A stretch of 64,000 nt of DNA from Geobacteraceae bacterium (lineage in GTDB: Bacteria > Desulfobacterota > Desulfuromonadia > Desulfuromonadales > Geopsychrobacteraceae), in NCBI GenBank assembly GCA_007125165.1, contig SLDV01000040.1, positions 1-64,000 on the forward strand, read 5' to 3'. Numbering within the stretch: the stretch's first letter is position 1; each line of letters starts with the position of its first letter. The notes beneath the pieces are model-generated. The model was not told the origin of the DNA. It worked only from the letters and a program-made list of their open reading frames with translations, and did no database searches. Positions 50,640 to 60,069 of the stretch are shown in pieces. Position numbers and translations under genes: made by a program.

Positions 50640-53195
50640 TTGATAAGCGAACCGGAAACATCTATTTCAACAGCAGCAGTCGCCGATATTTATCGCGCTA
50701 TTGTCAAGGCAGCAGGAGCAGGGGGTTTCCCCGAGCATTGGCAGCGATTGCAACAGAACCTGGAGAAAATTGGGCCGCGTGTGCACACACGTTTTCGCGA
50801 GGCGCAACGGATGTTGCGAGAAAACGGCGCCATTCACAATGTCTTTGACCAGAGCCACAGCACTCGTGCCTGGCAGTTTGACCCGTTGCCGTTGATCTTC
50901 AGTGTTGCAGAGTGGCACCATCTTGATCAGGCGCTGATCCAGCGTGCCGAACTCTTTAACCTGATTCTCCAGGATATTTACGGGCCGCGCAAACTGATCG
51001 AAAACCGGTTGATGCCACCGGAGCTGGTGTTTCCCCTCACTGGTTTTCTCTATCCCTGTGCGGACCGCAGTTTTCCGCAACCACAGCAGCTTAATCTTTA
51101 TTCCGCAACTGTTGCTAAAGGAACTGACGGTAACTTCTGGGTTGTCGATGATCATGTCCGGCCACCGTTCGGTGCCGGTTATGCCCTGGAATCCAGAGTG
51201 ATCATGACGCGCAGCTTCCCGCAGTTGTTTGAGGGCTTAAGGGTGCATCGGCTGGCGCAGTTTTTTCGTGCTGTGCGCCAACGCCTTGGTCAGTTGGCAC
51301 GGCATAATCAGGATGAGCCCCGGATTGTCGTGCTGACCACAGGCCCCACCCACCCCGATTACTTTGAGCATGCCTACCTTGCCTCTTACCTCGGCTATCC
51401 ACTGGTGCAGGGCGGGGATCTGGTGGTCCGTGACAGCTGTGTCTGGTTGAAGTCGGTCGACGGTCTGCGTCAGGTCGATGTGATTTTTTCCCGCCTGGCT
51501 GATGATGCCAGCGATCCGCTGGAACTGCGCAGTCATGCCGGCGGCGGTGTCCCCGGATTGTTGCAGGTTGTGCGCCGGGGAAATGTAGCAATGGTTAACC
51601 CGATTGGCAGCAGTGTGTTGGCCAATCCTGCCCTGATGGCATTTCTGCCGGGGATCTGTCGTTATTTTCTTGGTGCCGATCTGAAAATGCCGTCGATTGC
51701 AACCTGGTGGTGCGGTCAACCGCGCGAGTGTAAATATGTGCTGGAAAATCTCGATCGTCTGATTGTTAAGCCGATTCAACCATTGCCGGAGCTGCCGCAG
51801 GCAACTCCTGGACGTATGACCGCTGCTGAACGGCAGCGGTGGTCTGAACTGATCAACGCTAACCCGCGACTCTTTGTTGGTCAGGAGCAGGTTGATTATG
51901 TTGCTTTTCCGGCCTATAAGGAAAAACAACTGGTGACTCGCCAGAGCCTGGTCAGCTTATACGTTACTGCCCACAACGACAGTTACCTGGTGATGCAGGG
52001 AGGATTGAGCCGGGTTGCCGCGGCCGGAGACAATCTGCTCGTTTCCGGACAGCGGGCAGATAGTATCAAGGATACCTGGGTATTGACTCTGGAGCCTCAC
52101 CAGCAGGTGAATCTGTGGCTGCGGTCAGCCGCCGATGTAGCCCTTTCGCCACGTTTTGTTTCGTTACCGAGTCGTGCTGCAGAAAATCTGTTCTGGGCAG
52201 GGCGCTATGCGGAGCGCACCGAACAGACTGCTCGCCTGCTGCGCTCTGTTCTGGTTAAACTGCGTGAGGTCAAAGAATTCGAAGATCCGGATGATCGCCT
52301 CAGTCTGAATCATTTGCTCCAGGCGTTAACCCATGTCACCCTGACCTATCCCGGATTTGTCGGCAAAGACGCGCAGCAGAAACTGGACGATCCGCGCGCC
52401 GAACTTTTGTCGCTGATCCGCGACATTGATCGGCCGGGAAGTTTGCGCTCATCGTTGCGTAGTCTCGGACGCTCGGCGGTAGCTGTGCGTGACCTGCTAC
52501 CGGAGGATGCCTGGCGCATGGTGGATCAGATGCAATCATGGAATCCACGCGTCGGCAGGGCCTTGATCGGTAGCGGCCGAATGTATGATAGCGTTCAGCA
52601 GCTTGTTCTGCAATTGTCTGCTTTCAGCGGATTGGCTTATGAAAACATGGCGCGGGAAACGGCCTGGCTGCTCCTCAATATCGGCCGTCGGCTCGAGCGG
52701 GCACTCAATTTGATTGATCTGCTCAATGAGACCCTGGTGCCCTGTTATGATAGCGCGACGGAAGCACGTATTACCGAAACGGTGCTGGCAAGTTGTAACA
52801 GCCTGGTGGTCTTTCGCCGGCGTTATCGTTCTTTTATGCAGTTATCACCGATCCTTGAACTTTTGCTGCTGGATGAAAACTATCCCCGCGCCCTGGCATG
52901 TCAGATGCGGCAGTTGAAAAAACATATCAGCGAGCTGCCTCACGAAGCCAATGTGCCGACGGTCGGCCAGGATGAGGCGATTATCTCTACTGCTCTGGAG
53001 CAATTGCTGGCGACTGATCATAAAACCTTGACCCGACAGATTTCCGATAGTGGCACCTACCCACTGCTGGAAGCCCTGCTGGCCGATCAGAAAAAACATT
53101 TACAGCAGCTTTCGGAGAGTTTGACCCAGCTCTACTTCAGCCCGACACTGGCATTGCAGCAGTTCGGCTCACCGTTGCGGGAAATGGCCTTATGA
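50640..53195 (+). CDS. Circularly permuted type-2 ATP-grasp / alpha-E domain fusion protein
   Basis: GGDLVVRDSCVWLKSVDGLRQVDVIF and [14 protein letters not shown] align with 54194..55702; C-terminal LPSRAAENLFWAGRYAERTEQTARLLRSVL alpha-E motif; TTG start. Confidence 0.9.
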   Translation: MISEPETSISTAAVADIYRAIVKAAGAGGFPEHWQRLQQNLEKIGPRVHTRFREAQRMLRENGAIHNVFDQSHSTRAWQFDPLPLIFSVAEWHHLDQALIQRAELFNLILQDIYGPRKLIENRLMPPELVFPLTGFLYPCADRSFPQPQQLNLYSATVAKGTDGNFWVVDDHVRPPFGAGYALESRVIMTRSFPQLFEGLRVHRLAQFFRAVRQRLGQLARHNQDEPRIVVLTTGPTHPDYFEHAYLASYLGYPLVQGGDLVVRDSCVWLKSVDGLRQVDVIFSRLADDASDPLELRSHAGGGVPGLLQVVRRGNVAMVNPIGSSVLANPALMAFLPGICRYFLGADLKMPSIATWWCGQPRECKYVLENLDRLIVKPIQPLPELPQATPGRMTAAERQRWSELINANPRLFVGQEQVDYVAFPAYKEKQLVTRQSLVSLYVTAHNDSYLVMQGGLSRVAAAGDNLLVSGQRADSIKDTWVLTLEPHQQVNLWLRSAADVALSPRFVSLPSRAAENLFWAGRYAERTEQTARLLRSVLVKLREVKEFEDPDDRLSLNHLLQALTHVTLTYPGFVGKDAQQKLDDPRAELLSLIRDIDRPGSLRSSLRSLGRSAVAVRDLLPEDAWRMVDQMQSWNPRVGRALIGSGRMYDSVQQLVLQLSAFSGLAYENMARETAWLLLNIGRRLERALNLIDLLNETLVPCYDSATEARITETVLASCNSLVVFRRRYRSFMQLSPILELLLLDENYPRALACQMRQLKKHISELPHEANVPTVGQDEAIISTALEQLLATDHKTLTRQISDSGTYPLLEALLADQKKHLQQLSESLTQLYFSPTLALQQFGSPLREMAL

Positions 53196-54109
53196 AGTAC
53201 CGTATTCGTCATGTGACCCGTTATAATTACAGCGAAGCCGTGAACCTCTGTCGCAATGAAACCTGCTTACTGGTGCGCGAGACGGAGCATCAGCGATGTC
53301 ACAGCAGTGTTTTGCAGATCAGTCCGGAAGCGACGGACATCCATGAGCGCACCGATTTTTTCGGCAACCGGAGAACCCATTTTGCCATACAACAGCCTCA
53401 TGATTGTTTGACGGTGACGGCAGTAAGCGATGTTGAGGTCGTCCCGCGGGAGCACATGCTGAAGCCGGAACAGTCGCACCCCTGGGAGACGGTTGTCGAG
53501 ATGTTGCGTGCCCAGCGCACCCCTGATATCGTGGCGGTGATGCCGTATCGTTATGCCTCACCTCTGGTGCCACTGGTGCCATCATTGACTGACTATGCCC
53601 GCGATTCAATGACCCCCGGTCGTCCCTTGCTGGCCGCCACCATCGATCTGATGCAGCGGATTTATCATGACTTTTCCTATGATCCGGCATCTACCACGAT
53701 CGCGACGCCACTGGCGGAAGTCCTCGAAAAACGGCGTGGCGTGTGTCAGGATTTTGCCCATGTTGCCATCGGTTGCCTGCGCTCAATGGGGTTGGCGGCG
53801 CGCTATGTCAGTGGTTATATAGAAACTCTGCCCCCGGCGGGTCAGCAGCGGCTCATCGGTGCCGACGCGTCCCACGCCTGGTTTGCCGTTTATCTGCCGG
53901 GTAATGGCTGGTTTGATTTTGATCCGACTAATAATTATCAGCCTCGGGATCAGCATATTACTGTCGCCTGGGGGCGCGATTTTTCCGATGTGTCTCCCTT
54001 AAAGGGGATTGCTTTGGGTGGTGGCAAGCATCAGGTTGTGGTTTCTGTTGATGTTGCCCGGCAGTTCGAAACCCCCTTGTTGCTGCAGCAACAACAGCAA
54101 CAGAATTAG
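53192..54109 (+). CDS. Transglutaminase-like protein with poly-Gln C-terminal tail
   Basis: YRIRHVTRYNYSEAV N-terminus, RRGVCQDFAHVAIGCLRSMGLAARYVSGY, SHAWFAVYLPGNGWFDFDPTNN, tail LLLQQQQQQN. Confidence 0.93.
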   Translation: MKYRIRHVTRYNYSEAVNLCRNETCLLVRETEHQRCHSSVLQISPEATDIHERTDFFGNRRTHFAIQQPHDCLTVTAVSDVEVVPREHMLKPEQSHPWETVVEMLRAQRTPDIVAVMPYRYASPLVPLVPSLTDYARDSMTPGRPLLAATIDLMQRIYHDFSYDPASTTIATPLAEVLEKRRGVCQDFAHVAIGCLRSMGLAARYVSGYIETLPPAGQQRLIGADASHAWFAVYLPGNGWFDFDPTNNYQPRDQHITVAWGRDFSDVSPLKGIALGGGKHQVVVSVDVARQFETPLLLQQQQQQN

Positions 54110-54193
54110 GTTAAGAGGCATTATTGTGATACCAGAAGCAACAATTTGAGGCGCTCAACGTGTATTTTGTCTCCATAGGAAAAGGAGGGTTTA

Positions 54194-55702
54194 GTGAATT
54201 TTAATAATTACGACACCGAAGGTTTTTATGATGAGATGTTTGATGCCGAGGGCCAACCGCGCCCCGGCGCCGACCTGCTGGTGCAGCGGATCAATGGACT
54301 GCCTGATTCTGAGTTGCAGCGTCGTCAGCAGGCTGCGGAAAAGGCGCTGCTGAATTTGGGGATCACTTTTAACGTTTACAGTGATGAAGATCAGACCGAA
54401 AAAATCTTTCCCTTTGACATTGTTCCCCGAATCATTCAGGCGCAGGAATGGCAACATATTGAGATTGGTCTGAAACAGCGGATTCGTGCCTTGAATCTGT
54501 TTATCGACGATGTTTATCATGACCAGAAGATCCTCAAGGACGGCGTTGTCCCGGCGGACCTGGTGCTCTCGGCTGAAGGTTTTCGTAAGCCCTGCATAGG
54601 TCTGAATCCCCCCTGCGGGGTCTGGTGTCACGTTACCGGAACTGATCTGGTTCGTGGCGGTGATGGTGAATTTTATGTCCTGGAAGACAATCTCCGTTGT
54701 CCCTCCGGTGTTTCTTATGTGCTGGAAAATCGACAGATCATGAAACGCACCTTCCCGCTGGTGTTTGATGCCTGCAGTGTCCAGCCGGTGACCGATTATC
54801 CTATCCGCCTGCTCGATATGTTGCAGGAGATGGCGCCTGCCGGAGTGCGGTCGCCGGTGTGCGTGGTCTGGACTCCGGGGATTTATAACTCTGCCTATTT
54901 TGAGCACAGCTATCTGGCCCAGCAGATGGGAGTGCAGCTGGTTGAGGGTAGCGATCTGGTTGTCCACCGTGGCGAGGTGATGATGCGCACCACCAAAGGA
55001 CTGGAGCGGGTCGATGTGATTTACCGCCGCATCGACGATGACTTTATCGATCCCAAAGTGTTCCGTGCCGACTCCATGCTTGGCGTGCCGGGTTTGATGG
55101 AGGCCTACAGCAAGGGCCGGGTTGCTCTTGCCAATGCACCGGGATCGGGTGTTGCCGATGACAAAGCGGTATACGCCTATGTCCCCGAGATTATCAAATA
55201 TTATCTGCAGGAAGATCCACTGATCAACAACGTACCGACCTATGCCTGCTGGCGTGAAGATGATCGCAAATACGTGCTGGAAAATCTCGATAAACTGGTG
55301 GTCAAAGCGGTCAACGAATCGGGCGGTTACGGCATGTTGATTGGTCCCCACGCCAGTGCTGCCGAACGCGAAGAGTTCCGCCGGCGGATTATTGCCAAAC
55401 CACGCATCTATATCGCCCAGCCGACCCTGGCTTTGTCACGGGTGCCGGTGTTGGTGAAGAATCACTTTGAAGGGCGGCACGTTGATCTGCGCCCCTATAT
55501 TCTCTGTGGCGATGACAACATCTATGTCATGCCTGGTGGACTGACGCGGGTGGCATTGAAAAAAGGATCGCTGGTGGTCAATTCGTCGCAAGGGGGGGGG
55601 AGTAAAGATACCTGGGTTATCAATTCAACGGAGGGGCCGTCTCCCGAATCCCCGCTGCAGCAACAGAAACAAGAACAGGATCAGGAGGATGCGCCATGCT
55701 GA
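54194..55702 (+). CDS. Circularly permuted type-2 ATP-grasp protein
   Basis: [69 protein letters not shown] start with aaaggaggg SD. Confidence 0.93.
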   Translation: MNFNNYDTEGFYDEMFDAEGQPRPGADLLVQRINGLPDSELQRRQQAAEKALLNLGITFNVYSDEDQTEKIFPFDIVPRIIQAQEWQHIEIGLKQRIRALNLFIDDVYHDQKILKDGVVPADLVLSAEGFRKPCIGLNPPCGVWCHVTGTDLVRGGDGEFYVLEDNLRCPSGVSYVLENRQIMKRTFPLVFDACSVQPVTDYPIRLLDMLQEMAPAGVRSPVCVVWTPGIYNSAYFEHSYLAQQMGVQLVEGSDLVVHRGEVMMRTTKGLERVDVIYRRIDDDFIDPKVFRADSMLGVPGLMEAYSKGRVALANAPGSGVADDKAVYAYVPEIIKYYLQEDPLINNVPTYACWREDDRKYVLENLDKLVVKAVNESGGYGMLIGPHASAAEREEFRRRIIAKPRIYIAQPTLALSRVPVLVKNHFEGRHVDLRPYILCGDDNIYVMPGGLTRVALKKGSLVVNSSQGGGSKDTWVINSTEGPSPESPLQQQKQEQDQEDAPC

Positions 55703-56646
55703 GTCGGGTTGCGAATTCCATCTACTGGCTGAACCGCTATATTGAGCGGGCTGAAAATGTCGCCCGATTTATTTCCGCCAACTACAACATGACCCTCGAT
55801 CTTCCCGAGGATGCCAGCGATCAGTGGCAGCCGTTGATCAATACCACTGGTGATGACGAGTTGTTCAAAAAGCTTTACGGTGAGGCGACTCGCGAAAACG
55901 CCATCCGTTTTCTGATCTTTGACCGGCGTAATACCAACTCTATTTACTCCTGTGTGCGTGCAGCACGTGAAAACGCCCGGTCAATTCGTGAATATATCAG
56001 TTCGGAAATGTGGGAGCAGCTTAACACCTTCTATCTAATGGTCAATGCTGCCTCAGAAGAGACGGTGATGGACCTGCCTCATCAGTTTTCTGCTGAAGTC
56101 ATGAACGCCAGCCATGCCTTTATCGGCATTACCGATGCGACCATGAACCATGGTGAAGGCTGGCATTTCGGCCGCATGGGACGGATGCTGGAGCGCGCGG
56201 ACAAAACCACCCGCCTGCTGGATGTGAAGTATTTCGTCCTGCTGCCGTCGGTTGATTATGTCGGCAGCCCTTACGATAATATCCTGTGGGGAGCCCTGTT
56301 GCGCTCGGCCAGCGCGTTTGAGATGTACCGCAAACAGTATGGGCGCATTGCGCCCCGTAATATCGCTAATTTTTTACTGCTCGACAGGAACTTTCCACGT
56401 GCTGTTCATTATTCACTGGCGGCAGCGATGAAGTCTCTCAATGAAATCAGTGGTGGTCAGAGTGATTCGTATTCCAATAAAGCGCAGCAGGCATTAGGGC
56501 GATTATTGGCGGAATTTCAGTTTGCTTCGCTCGAAGAGATTTTTGATTACGGTCTGCATGAATACCTTGACGTCACCCAGACCCGGATCAACCAGGTTGG
56601 TGAGGCGATTTACGAGGTGTTTTTCAAGGCGAAGCTGGAAAGCTGA
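55696..56646 (+). CDS. Alpha-E domain-containing protein
   Basis: [26 protein letters not shown]. Confidence 0.93.
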   Translation: MLSRVANSIYWLNRYIERAENVARFISANYNMTLDLPEDASDQWQPLINTTGDDELFKKLYGEATRENAIRFLIFDRRNTNSIYSCVRAARENARSIREYISSEMWEQLNTFYLMVNAASEETVMDLPHQFSAEVMNASHAFIGITDATMNHGEGWHFGRMGRMLERADKTTRLLDVKYFVLLPSVDYVGSPYDNILWGALLRSASAFEMYRKQYGRIAPRNIANFLLLDRNFPRAVHYSLAAAMKSLNEISGGQSDSYSNKAQQALGRLLAEFQFASLEEIFDYGLHEYLDVTQTRINQVGEAIYEVFFKAKLES

Positions 56647-56713
56647 TCATCTGGTTCATGCGGTTTTCAGACGCGGTCTGTCACCAGTGGCAAGTACGCA
56701 CCAAGGGGAAATT

Positions 56714-57496
56714 ATGTGGTTAACGGTCAGTTGTGATCTTGAGTTTGATATTGCGGTTGCAACGCCGTTTGTGCTGATGTTGCGGCCACGTAGTGGCGCC
56801 CAGCAATGGATAGCCAAGGAAGAGTACCGCCTTGACCCCGAGGTGCCGGTGTTCGAGTTTACTGATGGTTATGGGAACCTCTGTCAGCGCTTGATCGCAC
56901 CGCCCGGACACTTTGCCATCCATACCCTGGCCCAGGTGAAGACCGCAGATTCTACCGATCAGGCAGTGGGCGCGCCCTTTGTTGAGGTTCAGAATCTTCC
57001 CAATGGTGTACTTGAGTACCTGTTGCCGAGTCGTTACTGCGAGTCGGATCGTTTCGGCCAGATGGCGACGGAAATCACCACTCATGCGCAGCCCGGTTAT
57101 GATCAGGTGGCGGCCATTGAGGCCTGGTTGCGGCAAAATATTAGTTATCTTCCCGGCAGCAGTCAGGTTGCCATCTCTGCGGTTGAAGTCAACAACCGCC
57201 AGTCCGGCGTCTGTCGCGATCTGGCCCACCTGGGCCTGGCTTTATGTCGCAGTATCAGTATTCCAGCGCGCTTTGTCGTGGGTTATCTGTATGGGCTGGA
57301 GCCGATGGATCTGCATGCCTGGTTTGAAGCTTATGTGGGGGGGCGCTGGTACACCTTTGATGCCACTCAATCGGCCCACCGAGGCGGCTATGTGACCATC
57401 GGCTACGGACGCGACGCCGCCGATGTTGCGATTTACAATCAATTTGGCCCAGCGGTATATCCGGTCGTTCAGCGTGTAAAAGTATGGCGCAACTGA
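56714..57496 (+). CDS. Transglutaminase-like protein
   Basis: [56 protein letters not shown] at 56714 after aggggaa. Confidence 0.92.
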   Translation: MWLTVSCDLEFDIAVATPFVLMLRPRSGAQQWIAKEEYRLDPEVPVFEFTDGYGNLCQRLIAPPGHFAIHTLAQVKTADSTDQAVGAPFVEVQNLPNGVLEYLLPSRYCESDRFGQMATEITTHAQPGYDQVAAIEAWLRQNISYLPGSSQVAISAVEVNNRQSGVCRDLAHLGLALCRSISIPARFVVGYLYGLEPMDLHAWFEAYVGGRWYTFDATQSAHRGGYVTIGYGRDAADVAIYNQFGPAVYPVVQRVKVWRN

Positions 57497-57504
57497 TACG
57501 TGTA

Positions 57505-57541
57505 GCGGGCAAGCTCCTGTGGTGCTACGGAGCTTGCCCGC
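57505..57541 (+). terminator. 13-bp perfect hairpin at the end of the transglutaminase cluster (weak T-tract)
   Basis: GCGGGCAAGCTCC-tgtggtgctac-GGAGCTTGCCCGC. Confidence 0.6.
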
Positions 57542-57551
57542 ATCCTGTGCA

Positions 57552-57731
57552 TCAGAGTTCTTTGGGCCGACAGACATTAGCTGCGTCATGGACCTTGACA
57601 CCACAATTAGTGCAGGCGTAGCGAGGATTTTCAAACATTTTATCGATTTCCGGGTTGCGGATACTGGCTGTCAGTTGACAGGCGTGCAGATCACAATGCT
57701 CCTCGGGGTTTTCACAGCTCCATTCGGTCAT
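57552..57731 (-). CDS. 59-aa Cys-rich small protein
   Basis: MTEWSCENPEEHCDLHACQLTASIRNPEIDKMFENPRYACTNCGVKVHDAANVCRPKEL; SD aggag upstream. Confidence 0.65.
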   Translation of the reverse strand: MTEWSCENPEEHCDLHACQLTASIRNPEIDKMFENPRYACTNCGVKVHDAANVCRPKEL

Positions 57732-57836
57732 GATGTTTCTCCTTAAATCAGATTGCATGTTAGAGGAAAACGGCTGGATGATAATTCTAGCAAATTTTTC
57801 CTTGTCTATGGCAAGATCTTCTTTTTAGGGTTGTGA

Positions 57837-58277
57837 TTATTTTTGATCCAGCGGCAGGTCTTGACTGATCCAGGCATGATATCCGCCTTCAAGCACCCAG
57901 ATGCGGTTGAATCCCTGTTTCGCCAAGGTCAGTGCCAGACCGGCACTGGAGCGTTCCCGCGGTCAGAGACAGTAAACAAGAATTGCCTGCTGGTAGTCCG
58001 TGGTGTCAGCAAAGTGAGCAATCTTTCCCGGTGTATCCAGCCTTATTGCGTCGGGAATTTTATTGCCGGCACGGTTCCAGGCTCGCGTCACCCGTGCATC
58101 GACAACGACCACCGGTTCTTGCTCCATGAGTTTCAGCAGGCCTTCAACACTGATTCGCGGAATCTGATCGGTCGTCTGCGGAGTCTCCGTGGCAATCAGG
58201 GGCAAGGAGAGTGAAAGCAGCAAGACAAGGACCAGGGTCAGGGAAAAAACAAGTCGGACAAGGGTGTTGCTGAACAT
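57837..58277 (-). CDS. Periplasmic rhodanese-domain protein with in-frame TGA: candidate selenoprotein
   Basis: Reading through TGA (57963-57965) gives ...ILVYCL-U-PRERSSAGLALTLAKQGFNRIWVLEGGYHAWISQDLPLDQK*; rhodanese fold signatures lie on both sides of the TGA; ATG at 58277 has SD aaaggag. Confidence 0.8.
57930..57948 (-). promoter_or_regulatory. Candidate bacterial SECIS hairpin
   Basis: mRNA sense CAGUGCC-GGUCU-GGCACUG, 7-bp stem, GGUCU apical loop starting 21 nt after the UGA. Confidence 0.72.
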
Positions 58278-58645
58278 AAAAGGCATCTCCTTTATCGTAT
58301 GTCCATCATTCTAGCATGTGCACACATATCGCGGGAAACGGATTTTCCAGGGGGTAATGTATTTGATGACAAAGATAAGCAGTTGAACTTCCAGTGTCCT
58401 CTTTGTGGAAAAAAACATCACCGCCCTAATTGTTGTTTCTGTGCAGAACTATCCGGGTATATGTCCCTTTGTTGTCTGCTGAAAAGGCATCATTGCGTTA
58501 CCAGTATCCTGAGTGCTACCATGAAACGATGTACAGAAGGTGCAGTTCATGGCAACAGCAGCGCAAATAATACTCATCTCTGACCTTCGCCCGCGAGGGC
58601 ATCGTTTACGGGAAATAATATCAGGGAGCTTCTAAAACGAGCATT

Positions 58646-59521
58646 ATGTCTCCGACTTGTCGATTGTCGCTTCTTCCCCTGCTGATGATGTTATTACAAG
58701 GGTGTGTTTATGGTCTGCTGGACCTGGTCGTGCCTGATGGTGGTTATCGCGAAGTGATTACCGCCTCCTACGGCGACCACCCGCGTCAGCAGCTTGATCT
58801 GTATCTGCCGGAACAGTACAAAGCCGATGCGCCGACGTTGGTCTTCTTTTACGGTGGGAGCTGGGCGAGAGGGAGCAAGGATAACTACCGCTTTATTGGC
58901 CAGGCGTTTGCTGAAGCAGGCTACCCGATCGCTATTCCCAATTACCGTATTTATCCGGACCACCTGTTTCCTGATTTCATCATTGATGGTGCCGCCTCTC
59001 TGGCCTGGCTTGAGCGGGAAGGTTTTGCCGAACGTGGGATAGTACTGATGGGCCATTCTGCTGGTGCTCACATTGCTGCCATGCTGGCTTATAACCCGTT
59101 GTATCTAGAGGCAGGCGGCCTTGACCATGAGCTGATCACGGCACTGATCGGCTATTCCGGCCCTTACGATGACTTCGATCTTAGCAACCGGAGATTGCAG
59201 CGGATTTTTGCTCCGGCCCAACCACTTTCGGTGTCTCGGCCAATTAACTTTGTTGACGAAAACAGCCCACCCAGCCTATTGATTCATGGCCTCAGTGACA
59301 ATACTGTGGTGGTTGAACACAGCGAAAATCTGGCCGCCGAATTACGCGTCCATGGTGTGGTGGTCGAAACCCGGTTTTATCAGAACAATGGCCATGTCGC
59401 GGTAGCTGGCAGCCTCGCCAGACCACTGCGCCGTTGGACGCCGGCTTTTGTCGACACCTTGGACTTCCTCGCAAGATTATCCTCTGAGCGGCCGACTTCT
59501 TCTTTACCCCCTCTGCCTTAG
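58646..59521 (+). CDS. Alpha/beta hydrolase (carboxylesterase/BD-FAE-like)
   Basis: LVFFYGGSWARGSKDNYRFIGQAFAEAGYPIAIPNYRIYPDHLFPD, GHSAGAHIAAML, LLIHGLSDNTVVVEHS. Confidence 0.88.
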   Translation: MSPTCRLSLLPLLMMLLQGCVYGLLDLVVPDGGYREVITASYGDHPRQQLDLYLPEQYKADAPTLVFFYGGSWARGSKDNYRFIGQAFAEAGYPIAIPNYRIYPDHLFPDFIIDGAASLAWLEREGFAERGIVLMGHSAGAHIAAMLAYNPLYLEAGGLDHELITALIGYSGPYDDFDLSNRRLQRIFAPAQPLSVSRPINFVDENSPPSLLIHGLSDNTVVVEHSENLAAELRVHGVVVETRFYQNNGHVAVAGSLARPLRRWTPAFVDTLDFLARLSSERPTSSLPPLP

Positions 59522-59540
59522 TAAAGACAATAAACCGGGC

Positions 59541-59593
59541 TCAGAGACACAGAGAAAGCATGGTTTTTATGGATTTCTCAGTGTCCCTGTGTG
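59541..59593. repeat. Palindromic CAGAGACACAGAGAAA-type repeat, copy 1
   Basis: cagagacacagagaaa ... tttctcagtgtccctgtg. Confidence 0.75.
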
Positions 59594-60069
59594 GTGGTGC
59601 ATAATTGCTTCAGCGAGATGTTCAGGCGAACAATTGCATCGGCAAGAACATTTTCGATCCCGACAGCGATATCGTCATAAAAGAGGCAGAACCTGTTGAA
59701 AGTTCTAAGTAGAGGGATGTCAAGGTTGCGACCTGACCCCTCGTAACTTACTTCCTCGTAATTTTGATACCAATAGCTTGATGCCGCCACCACATATGAA
59801 GGTTTTGTCGCATATGGCGACTATCGTTACAGATTCTCCCCCCACCCTTTTCGCTAAATTCCTTTTTTACGACGTATTATCAACAGGTTGCATAAATCTT
59901 TCCGGATGATCTTTTCTGGCGTACTTGTTGCGAAAGACCAGTCACGACATTCCCGTGCTGCTCATTATGTGTAGCAAATTAGATAATAAAAAGGTTGAGC
60001 AAGGTGTTAGTCAGTTGCCTATTCCGGGTAACCGGTTGTTTGTTTCAACAACATCAGAAGGAGAAGCGT

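Noticed and set aside
54191-55351. 386-aa minus-strand ORF
   Set aside because: Antisense to the ATP-grasp gene 54194..55702, whose motifs and SD are clear.
59578-59793. 71-aa minus ORF MVAASSYWYQNYEEV...
   Set aside because: Overlaps palindromic repeat sequence and lacks a family signature.
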